A stretch of 64,000 nt of DNA from Marthasterias glacialis (lineage: Eukaryota > Echinodermata > Asteroidea > Forcipulatida > Asteriidae), in contig OU452236.1 of assembly GCA_911728455.2 (NCBI GenBank), positions 10,097,195-10,161,194 of the forward strand, in the 5' to 3' direction. Below the pieces are notes generated by a model that searched no databases, was not told where the DNA came from, and was given only the letters and a program-made list of their open reading frames with translations. This document shows positions 47,117 through 58,500 of the stretch, in pieces. Every line of letters starts with the position of its first letter. The stretch's first letter is position 1. The translations under genes were made by a program, and so were the position numbers.

Positions 47117-48345
47117 TTATGGTGGCCCTGAAGGGACATCGCAATTCGCAAATATCTTTGCAAATATTTGCGTTGTCGCAAATATCAGCTGCACAAATTT
47201 CTGCGCAAATATTTGGGATGTTGCAAATATCTTTGCAAATATTTGCTGTGTCGCAAATAGCTTTGCAAATATTTGCGATGTCGCATATTATATTGTCGCA
47301 TACTTTGTCGAATAAGTGGCATATTTGTGCCGGGTATTTTTGCAACGACCTAAAGGTTTTAAAGTTTGGGCTCCAGCCTCCACTCGTGGGTATAAAACCT
47401 TTCTTTTGCAACGTCACTGGTTGGTAAAAGTGTGGAAGAGTACGGACTATACGGTCAACGGATGTACATGTATAACTACACCATGTTTAAACATGTTCAT
47501 ACACGCACGCATGTGGAAGGAATCACACTGCACCTGACTACCAAGCAGTGTGTACATGGTAATNNNNNNNNNNNNNNNNNNNNNNNNNNNNNNNNNNNNN
47601 NNNNNNNNNNNNNNNNNNNNNNNNNNNNNNNNNNNNNNNNNNNNNNNNNNNNNNNNNNNNNNNNNNNNNNNNNNNNNNNNNNNNNNNNNNNNNNNNNNNN
47701 NNNNNNNNNNNNNNNNNNNNNNNNNNNNNNNNNNNNNNNNNNNNNNNNNNNNNNNNNNNNNNNNNNNNNNNNNNNNNNNNNNNNNNNNNNNNNNNNNNNN
47801 NNNNNNNNNNNNNNNNNNNNNNNNNNNNNNNNNNNNNNNNNNNNNNNNNNNNNNNNNNNNNNNNNNNNNNNNNNNNNNNNNNNNNNNNNNNNNNNNNNNN
47901 NNNNNNNNNNNNNNNNNNNNNNNNNNNNNNNNNNNNNNNNNNNNNNNNNNNNNNNNNNNNNNNNNNNNNNNNNNNNNNNNNNNNNNNNNNNNNNNNNNNN
48001 NNNNNNNNNNNNNNNNNNNNNNNNNNNNNNNNNNNNNNNNNNNNNNNNNNNNNNNNNNNNNNNGGAATGAAGGCTGGAACCTAAACAACTTGAAGACCTT
48101 CTAAGCTCCTAAAGAAATGCCCGGCACAAATATGTAAAGTATGCGACAAAGTATGCGACAAAGTATGCGACAAAGTATGCGATAGTATTTGCAAAGATAT
48201 TTGCGACATCGCTAATATTTGCGAAGATATTTGCAAAGATATTTGCGACATTGCAAATATTTGCAAAGATATTTGCGACATCGCAAATATTTCCAAAGAT
48301 ATTGCGATTTGCAATGTCCCTTCTGGGCCATCATACATTAGACAC
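47117..48345. mobile_element. Foldback element of TTTGCAAATATTTGCGATGTCGC units around an assembly gap
   Basis: Left ends GGTGGCCCTGAAGGGACATC and right GATGGCCCAGAAGGGACAT (on the other strand) are inverted partners. Both arms carry about six AAATATTTGCGA-TCGCA modules, then TATGCGACAAAG modules (right arm) and AAATATG-GCCGGGC. The centre is unknown (see gap). Confidence 0.75.
47564..48063. other. Assembly gap (500 N)
   Basis: Exactly 500 unknown bases, a round number suggesting a nominal gap length. It falls at the centre of an inverted repeat. The long open frames across it are N artefacts. Confidence 0.99.
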
Positions 48346-49490
48346 ATAAAATTAAAATCGATACACTTAAAAATACGCGGACGTCCTGACTTTATAAGCC
48401 GATTTCACTGCAGTACAGGTTAACGAGGTGTTATATGGATAAAACATCAGTTGTTTCGAAGTAAATTAAATTCATTCGCATCCTTTTGTTGTTCAACCAA
48501 CGTGTAAAAGTTAGAGGATCCCTTTAAAAAAAAGAACTAAAACGGTGTGAATTGTTTGTGTCAAGTTCGCACACCTATAGTTTGGTGCTTGTGCAGATGA
48601 AGGGCCCTTGTGTGGTCCTTACAACAATTCGATCATGTGCTTCCCGACAAGGTTTTCTTTACCTCGGAGAATTCTTCTCAAAGGGAACAATAATAGTAAC
48701 ATTGGAAAGACCACATAAACTGCATCAGCGTGTAATGAGTGTGGGTTTGTGTGGGTTTGTGTGAGTTTGTTTAGGCATTCAAACCGGGGACTTATAACAA
48801 AAGAGGACAATAAAGTCCCCGGTTGGAAAAGGTCCCCAGTTGGAAATCGTGTTCAAAACCAATGGGAGCTGTTGCTAAAAAGTTAAAGTACAAACAAAAG
48901 AGGGACAATAGGAGGTCCCCGATTGGAGGTAAATACACACTTGTGTGTGTGTGTCGGGGGGGGGGGGGTCAGTGAAAAGTATAAACATGACATAATGACT
49001 GATTTCTTTGCAAAACCTCAAATTAATAGCAGGCTCTTTGCCAACAAGGATATCTGGTAGAACGTTTATAAAACACTGAGTGCCAGTATTTTTGTCAACA
49101 AGGTCAAACAACATGGGAATGGTACCGTGAACTACCGGCTGAAATGAAAATGAAAGTTGCACGTATCCGGGTTGACTGCCTAGCTTCCCACGATCATTCC
49201 AACACATCCAGAACTTTCTATATCTCTTCCTGCCCAGTGCATTCCAAAGCAAGTGTAAAGGTCAGGTAAGTAAACAAAATAATCTGTTTGATAGGTTGTG
49301 GCTGTTTCTTCAGGTGCACTTAGTCCCTCTGAAACCCCTACACGTGTTCCGTTAAAAAACACTTCTTTAATGGACTACACACAAGGATAACATATTTATG
49401 TGTACATGCTTTTTGTTCTCTACTTCTTACAAATGGAGGTAACACCGTTGAGGTAGATTAGTTAAGATCGAAAAATTGCTCATTTAAGCA
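48346..49490. other. Upstream region of the factor B-like gene
   Basis: Includes a repeat copy at about 48790-48965 (ACAAAAGAGG-CAATA-AGTCCCC, GAGGTCCCCGATTGGAGGT, TG run and G run) related to 23640-23870. A TATTTATG about 100 bases before the start codon (near 49391) could be a TATA-like element, but no transcription start is shown. Confidence 0.35.
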
Positions 49491-49593
49491 ATGGCAATCA
49501 TTAATCAGTTATCAATTTGTTTACTTTTTCTACCTTTGATTGTGTTTCTGCCTGCCGAGACAGCTACAGTTCGTCAAAGACGATTGAGAACTG
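49491..49593 (+). CDS. Exon 1: signal peptide (factor B-like gene)
   Basis: The ATG has G at -3 and G at +4. The 34 codons start MAIINQLSICLLFLPLIVFL, with PAETA as a likely cleavage region, then basic TVRQRRLRT. Phase-1 donor GTAAGT. Joined to the exon at 57294 the junction codon is Val. The RQRR run just after the signal peptide resembles a furin-type site. Confidence 0.7.
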
Positions 49594-52500
49594 GTAAGTA
49601 GGCCTACTAATAATTGTAATTTTCAAGAAGATAAAATATTGCCAAATCGTTACACTTAACTCTCTCAATGAAATCACTTGTGACAAACAGATCCTAGTGT
49701 ACTTTTTATGATAATATGAATCTCCTGATCATGCCAATTATATGTCCCCTACTGGTATTACCTGTCGACATGCCCATGATCACGACTCGTATACATCTGA
49801 GTGTCAATCCACCCCTGGCCTGACCAGATCTCGGATCAATGATATCTTTATTTGATCTAATTCATCCCCTGGCCTTATATCTACAGCCTTGTTCTATGTC
49901 TACAGTCATGTCGAAAAAAGAATGTATTATTATCTTTATCCAATCAATTCCCTGACCTGACCTGACCTGATGATACCGATGATGTCTCTTCCGATCTTTT
50001 CTGAAATCACCTGACATGATCTGATCAGTGTTTTAAGGGCGTCTGTTTCTCATCTAATAAATTGCCCGACCTCTCCTGGTCTGCATGTTGATGATGTCTT
50101 ATCCGATAAATCAACCGACCTGATCTGCAGGTGTTGGTGATGTCTTGTTTTTATAAATTTTAGACCTGACCCCAGTTGCCTGTCATCAGTTTTCATGTGA
50201 TCTCATTATCAATCCGTTAAATTTACCTGGTCTCCATATGTCGATGATGTCTTTATCTGATCTCAGTGTCCCCATACAGACCTTACCTAATGGGCATGTC
50301 TATAATGATCTACTAGTTTTAAACATCTTACAGGGACCTGAACCCACAAGCCGATGACGTACCGTCTATGACTGGTTTGCTACTTAGTTTCGCTAAGCAG
50401 AAAATTGTTCAGCAAATGCTTCTGTAAAGCAGACCCATAAATAAGTTAATTTGACCCCTTACAAAACACTGACCCGATGTGTCGAAAAAATCAACATGTA
50501 GGCCTATGTAAAATTGTTATAGTGCCCTCTATTGATCACTTACATTATAATCCAAAATGACTTAGGCCGATGAGTAAAGAATAAACCACAATGAAATATA
50601 AGCAGTCGAGTCAGCATCAGATAATTTCAGTTCAATTTTAATCACAGTAATCAGTAACAATCATTGGAGGAGATAATTCAGCACAAGCAATTAAGTAATC
50701 AGGAACAGTAATGTTGATTGGTTCAATTCCAGGCTAATTGGGTCACTCGGAATAGGTGGTAGGGTGATTGAGCTGTTCATATACAATTATATATGGTCGG
50801 TAAAAACCGAAGAATATACACAGGAATTAGGAAATTAATTATGTGCAAGATAGATATAAGGTGATTGTTATATTAGTTGAAATACGCTTAGATTAGAATC
50901 CCATTAGGTCTCTGCATATCAGCAAAGGGTTTGTACTTCAGACACCTGAAGAATCGTGACAGGATTTTGCTGAAAATTAAAGATAATTACACTACAATAT
51001 TGTACAAAATATGAATGATTAACTATCATTATCATTTATAAGAAATAATTATATACAGGGTTTCATTATTACGTAATTATATTAACAAGAAGTTAAAATT
51101 AAATGGGAGAAACTAACCTTCCGAAATTAGAGTAACTTTTCTCGCCTGCGGTGGCACACTTTCGCTGCGATTTCATAACAGCCGTCCCTAAACTTTGCAC
51201 AATAGTTTACAAAATATACAAGGGGAATAGTACATCGGGACACACCATATTAGAATATATCAAATATATACCACATTTTTCCCGTAACTTTTTAACACTT
51301 AATCCGATCACCGCGAAATTTCCGGACTTAAATATTTCGACAAACATGTTGGCAAATAATTGAATCAGGGGGTTCCCACTTGTTTTTAATTTGTTTTGCC
51401 AAAAAGTGATAGTGATGAACCACGTGAATGTCTGAAATGCTTTTGGGAATTCAAAAATGCCGCCATATTTGGCGGCCATCTTGGATTTTGTGTCTTCAGC
51501 CTGTAATTAGGGAGGCAAATTAAACCAATTTTTTAACAATAAAATATTTTCAACATGCTTATTTTTACTTTTGTCATACCAAAAAATAATTTTGATTTGT
51601 CAAAATCATTGCTCCCTGGGCCATGGGGCGGCCAATTTTGTTCTGGCGTGACTCCATTGTGGTGAAATCCTTCTTGCTCTGCAAATTCTGCAAACTCTTT
51701 GCAGTTGAGAGTTGGCCATGATCACTTTCCAGTTGTCTCGGTGTTCCATGAGTCACGAACATCTCCTTGAGTTTTTCCTTTGTTGGTTTGAATGCGGTGG
51801 AGTAGGTTGTTCGGATTTCTGGGTATCTCATTCGTTTGTCAACAGCTACAAGGTTGTAGTGAACATCCGGGTATGGTCCTCCGAAATCTACTGCAATGAC
51901 GTCCCATGGCTTCTCTGGAATGGTTGTCATCTTAACTGGCTGTTGCAAATGCCCCTGCCGTTCCGCTCTCGTCCATGTCTGCCGGTTAACAAAGCTCAAG
52001 CATCTCTCCGTCTTGGTCATCTCACCATGACGATTATGTGAATTTTGTTGAGGATGTCATTGCACATGGCGATGCAGAAGAAGCCCAACCTGATGTGAAA
52101 GAGGGCGAAGCGTGGTACATTCCTCATCACGGCGTTTATCACCCAAAGAAGCCCAACAAAATTCGGGTCGTGTTTGATTGTTCGAGCCAGCACCGTGGTA
52201 CATCCCTGAATGATCACCTTCTAAGTGGCCCTGACCTGACAAATGCCTTGGTGGGAGTATTAAGTCCATTCAGAAGTCATCCTGTAGCCATAGCCTGCGA
52301 CATTGAAAGGATGTTCCACCAGTTCGTTGTCAGACCTGAAGACCGAGACTATCTACGATTTCTTTGGTGGAAGGATGGAGATCTTACGCAAGAGCCAACG
52401 GATTATAGGATGAAGGTCCACATATTTGGAGCCACATCATTGCCAGGTTGTGCCAACTATGGACTCAAGTTTTTGTCTAAGAAGTACGAGAAAGAGTTCC

Positions 52501-55500
52501 CCTCTGCAGCCCTGTTCATCAGACACCATTTCTACGTAGATGATGGACTGATCAGTACCGAGACCAACGATGAGGCAATCCAACTCATCCAACAAGCCAG
52601 AGAGTTGTGTAGTAAAGGCGGTATTCATCTACACAAATTCATCAGCAATAGAAGAGAGGTACTGGAATCTGTTCCTCCCAAAGAACGTGCTGCGTCAGTT
52701 AAGGAGGTCGACCTTAACAAGGATGATCTTCCCCTGTCCTCCACACTGGGCATACAGTGTGATGTGCAGAAGGATGAATTCTTCTTCAAGATCCAGACCA
52801 AAGAGGCAACCTTTACCCGTCGTGGAATTTTGTCATTGGTTGCATCAGTTTACGACCCCCTCGGACTTTTGGCGCCATTCGTCCTTATTGGTAAAATGCT
52901 GCTGCAACATATGTGTCGCAACGGAAGTGGATGGGATGATCCTCTGCCTGCAGAGTTAGGACCACGGTGGGAGAAGTGGATGTCGGACCTTCCAAACATT
53001 GCAGCGATTCGGATTCCACGCTGCCTAAAGCCGAGTCAATTTGGAGAGGTCAAGTCTACTCAGCTGCACCACTTCTCAGATGCCAGCACTTTGGGTTATG
53101 GCCAATATTCCTATCTCAGAATTCAGGATCAGCAGGACAGGGTATACTGCACACTTCTGATGGGCAAATCTCGAGTCGCTCCAACCAAGATCACAACAAT
53201 TCCTCGCCTGGAGTTAACGGCAGCTGTGTCGGTGAAGATAAGTCAAGTTCTGAAGGAGGAGCTCCACCTGTCAAATGAAGAAGTTTTCTGAACTGATTCC
53301 CAGGTAGTTCTAGGATACATCAACAATGAGGCGCGACGCTTCCATACATTCGTAGCCAACCGTGTGCAAATGATCAGAGAGAGTACGAATGTTGATCAGT
53401 GGTTTTACGTCGAGTCTAACTCTAATCCAGCTGATCATGCTTCAAGAGGCCTCACAGCGTCAGCTCTTCAGCACTCATCCTGGTACACAGGTCCGGATTT
53501 CCTGTGGAGCCCCGATTTTGAGATCCCGTCTAGAGTAACACCTGAATTGACATTTGAGGATCCAAAAGTAAGGAAATCGACAGTCCTCAGCACAGCCGCA
53601 GAGGAATCAGACTTCGAAGAAGAGCAAAGGGAGATACAGATAGTTGCATGAGCAGTGTCCAAGAACGACAAGAATCAGCCTTATTCCTGGTTAAGTTGGT
53701 GCAGAAGTGTGAGTTCAAAAAGGGACCCCCTGTTAAGGGTCTGGATCCCTTCACTGACGAGTCTGGGATAGTGCGTGTAGGAGGTCGCCTAAGGAATTCG
53801 TCGCTACCACTTTCCGCTAAGCACCCAGTAATACTTCCGAAGGACAGTTACATTTCTAGACTCATCGCTGCTCACTTCCATGAGAAAGTGTATCATCAAG
53901 GCCGTGGCATCACTCTAAATGAAGTTAGAGCCAATGGGTTTTGGATCGTCAGTGGTGGAAAGGTGGTGTCGAGTCTTATTCGTAAGTGTGTGATCTGCAG
54001 GAGAAATCGGCGACCAACTCAGGAGCAGAAGATGGCAGATCTGCCTGGGGATCGTGTTGAAGTATCGCCGCCATTCTTGTTCTGTGGCATGGACTGTTTT
54101 GGCCCCTTCATTACCAAACAAGGTCGCAAAGACTTTAAGAGATATGGCCTTCTGTTCACGTGTCTATGCTCTAGAGCAGTTCATGTAGAGATGCTCGATG
54201 ATCTTTCGACCGATTCCTTCATCAACGGACTGCGATGTTTTATCGCCATAAGAGGAAAGGTTCGTCAAATCAGGTCGGATCAAGGCAGCAACTTTGTCGG
54301 TGCGAAAAATGAACTGACTTTAGCCTTGAAAGAGCTCAACACGGATAGAGTGGCGTCCTATTTAGCAAACCAAGACTGTGACTTCGTCATGAATGCTCCT
54401 TGTTCTAGCCATGTTGGAGGAGTGTGGGAGCGCCAGATAAGGACAATCAGAAGTGTCCTTAGTGGAGTAGTCGCACTTTGTCCTGGAAGATTAGATGACT
54501 CTTCACTTCGTACGCTGTTTTATGAAGCAATGGCCATAGTCAACAACCGCCCCCTATCAGTCGACACTATCAATGATCCAACCAGTCTGGAACCTTTGAC
54601 ACCTAACCATGTCCTTACGATGAAGCCCGATGTACCACTGCAGCCGCCAGGTAAATTTGTGCCTCAAGACATGTACCTCCGGAAGAGATGGAGAAGGGTA
54701 CAATACCTTATCGAACAGTTCTGGAGTAGGTGGCGTAAAGAATATCTCCAGAACCTTAATCGCAGACAGTGCTGGACCAAACCAAGAAGGAATATCATCG
54801 TTGGAGACATCGTCCTCTTACTGGAACCAGAAGTGCCTCGGAACAAGTGGCCTATGGGTGTCGTTGTGGAAACTACCACAGATGAGGATGACTTAGTCAG
54901 GAAGGTCAAGGTCCAAGTTGGGACAAGGAACCTGAATCAAAAGGGCAAGCGTGCAGAGAAACTATCTGTCCTGGAACGCCCAGTGCAGAAGCTAGTAGTC
55001 ATTTTGGAGAGCACTTAAAGTCGTTGCCCCAACAACGAACCTCATGGACAAGTTTCTTTAGGAGTTTTTTGTTTGTGACTTGGAAGTACTCATGATTTAT
55101 TCTTGCTTTAAGATAAATGGATATTGTAGTTCAAAAATCATTTAGTAACTGGTGGGAGTGTAAGTGTCGGCCTCAGGAGATAAAAATGTTCGGCTGACTA
55201 GAAGTAAAGTCTGCGTAGCGCCCTCTCGCATCGGATTTGCCAGGCTGATTTTCATCAGACTCATTTTAAGTTTGTCGATTTGTCGATGTATTTTATGGCT
55301 ACTTTTTGCCCCTTATGAGATATTTATGGGTAAGAAAGGATTATGCTATTTGTTGCTTACTATATCATAGATAGTATATGTATGATCATTGCCATAGTTT
55401 GTCATTGTTTATACACAAATTTGGGTCTATTTTTGTGATCTTTTGAGACCACGTGAGATGTTTCAGGACACGTGTACATGCACATGTGGGTATTTGGGTA

Positions 55501-58500
55501 TGGTTTTATTTGTGTGCTATTGTTTATTGCATTAAGTGACTCTCATTGTTTTCTTTAGGCCAATAGAGTCCCAGTAGCCATAGAGTACCCAGGGTTATGC
55601 TGGAAATTCAGCTGGTCTAGAGGCGTGATCGTTTTCACGGTGATTCAAGGTGATTTATGGTGATTGAGAGTGATTGAAGTATTGATTAAACCTTTGAACA
55701 TCAGTAAGAAGCGTCCGTCTGAGTTTGCTTAAAGACCAGCCCCCCCCCCCCTTCGAGTGCTTATAGTGCGCTATACCTGGGTCTTTGCAGACTCTGACAT
55801 CTCCAGATATCTTCTCTACAACAGACTTTTTGCTGACCCAGTCAGTCGGTTTGTCAATATTATACTGATCACGTCCTTTTCAACTGGTTGATTATGTTTT
55901 GCACGCACAGTTGGTTTAACCCTATCAGGACCGGAGGGTGGGGGAAACAATGTGCCCCTATCAGATGTTTGCCCGTAACTTTTCCCGTAAATACATCTAG
56001 AATCATGTTGGCAACAAATTATTGATACCGGGGGTTAGCTGTTGCCATGACAACCATTTGTTTGACCTTGGCCACACGACTTTAATGTTTTTTAGTGATT
56101 TTGTTTTTGACTTTTGTAACATAATTTCTACTTGTTTTATAACTTTTTGCAAGAAAAGTGATAGTGATGAGTGACGTAATAGTCTGAAATGCTTTTGGGA
56201 ATTCCAAATGGCCGTCATAATTAGCAGCCATCTTGGATTTTGTGTTTTCAGCCTGTAATTAGGGGGTCAAATTCAATCAATTTTTTAACAATAGAATATT
56301 TTAACATGATAATTTCTTACTAACCAGACCAAAACAGTATATAGGTTTGAAAACAAAGCCTCATTATTGCTCCTTGGGCCCTGAGCAGCGGCCATATTGA
56401 TTTTTAAGTGGAAAAAGCTCAAATATATATGGGCTGAAATATATTAATCATTTTAAAATGAACATGTTTGCCAAGTTTCAAATCATTTGGACAAAAATAC
56501 AGACGTTATGGGGAAAACACGCTTTTTGACCAAATAAATGCATGAAAAAACAGTCAAAAACGCCTTTTAAAATCGGGTAACCAAGTTAGTCAGGACTCGG
56601 TAATTATCCCACATTTTGTCTCCACATCTTCCATTTTTCTGCTGCTTCTCTGGCATTTGCGTTAAAATGAGCAGGCCGGCGGGTTGATATTTTTTTTTCG
56701 TACTGATTAGTATTAGACCCATTGGCTTGAGTAGTGAGTTACCAGACACACTCATCACGACACTTTGTTCCCCATCATCCTCAGTAGTTGGCATCTTGTC
56801 ACATAAGCTGGTATAGGTAGTACTACTAGCAGTAACATGCAGGATCTAGAATAAAGCAAAAGTCAATTCTAGTGCTACCCCACAGAGGAATTCTTTAGAA
56901 AAGGGAATAATAGAACAACAATAGGAGGACCATGTAACTGCCATATGTAAGGGTTTGTGTTTTGTTCCGTGTGTTAAGAACTGTAAACTCAGTACTTTCC
57001 CCAGTCCTGCAAAAAAAACGGTGGAATTCGAAACCACAACCCCGCCATTCGAGAGCAGATGTCTTACCAACTAGACTACCGAGATTGCCCGGCAGCTATA
57101 GAGGCAGTTTGAATCATTTTAGCAGCTGGTACCGCAACCATTATGATAAATGTTGATTTATCGGGGATAAGAATAATGTGTTTTTGCCCATACACTGATG
57201 TCTGGTTAAGCACTGTATACTCATATTGATATTGTTACATACCCGGTAACGCACAACTGATTTAACAACATACTGTTCCCCTCCTATTTTAAGTTTGTTT
57301 GCTCGAAGTGTTGGAGAATGGCTATTATGTTGACTCTCTTGGTGAAGTAGTGGTGCGCCGTGTTCAACCCGGGACAGCTGTAGAAGCAAGATGCGACCCT
57401 GGCTATTTTCTAAGGGGTAACATCTACCGAACATGTGCCAGCCAAACAAGAACGTTTAGAGAAGATGCGCCATTTTGTCAAGGTAATTGTATCGAAGTCT
57501 TTTTTTTTAGTGTTTGCTATAATTCGGACTCGTTACATGATAAATATATAGTGTTAAATTGGCGACAGTTGTACGGTTAACTTTTGGAATGTTTGATATA
57601 ATGTTTTCATACATTAAAGGGCCCACGTCATCATGGTGCAAATTGCCAACATACCCCCAAAATAGGTTCATTAATTATCAAAACACACCTTGTGTTGCAT
57701 TAAACTTCTATGATTTTTATTTTGAATATTGTTTTCTATCTTGTACATTTGCATACAAAGCGATGATGGACTTTCGTCTTACACAGGTAATGAATGGAAC
57801 AGCTTTCAACTTGCAAGTGTCTGGCTTGCACTTTTTGGTGTTCAAACATTCACATTGTCTTGACGCTGAATTCTTTTTAGTTATTGTTTTCAAGGTATCT
57901 CCAATCCTGCTTGAAAATCGTGTGTCAAAACAAAAATGAGAAGGTATTGCACTTAGACTATGTTATTATTAACGCCAAACATGCGACGTTCAAATGTCGG
58001 TTATGGAATTCAATGCCGTGCCGTCGCCGCCAGTAGCGTCGTATCGACGCCCGTCTTGTCGTGGGTTATACTCTCAAATATTTTACAAACTATGAGGGCT
58101 TTTCAATGTTTTTTTTTAACAAAACTTTCGCGCTGAAAAATCTTGTAATATCATGAGGGTAGTTATTAACGGATTCTGTCCCACTGAGGGAAGATCAACA
58201 AACTGTTTCTTATTGGTTCTAAACTGCTCGAAACCCATTTTTGAGGATTTTACATGTTTTGGGCTAAATTGTACCCCCTGTAAATGACCTCATCACCTTA
58301 GAACATAACCTGGGCAACGAAGGAATCACGTATAACAAAGCAAATTAATGTTGACAGATCAGAATGGACGTGGGTCCATGTGTTAGATGATTTCCCAAGG
58401 CTTGCACTCGCCTGTCCCCCTTAATGGCGATCGACGACTTTCCTTGGGTAATTCATTGACAAGCTGCTGGCTGCAAGTTTATGACCGTTACTGTGTGTGT

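Noticed and set aside
47432..48104. Open frames of about 200 codons on both strands
   Set aside because: Nearly all residues are unknown because the frames cross the 500-N gap.
53364..53651. Separate small gene downstream of the BEL reverse transcriptase
   Set aside because: It is the same reading frame as the polymerase after a premature TGA, so part of one broken element.
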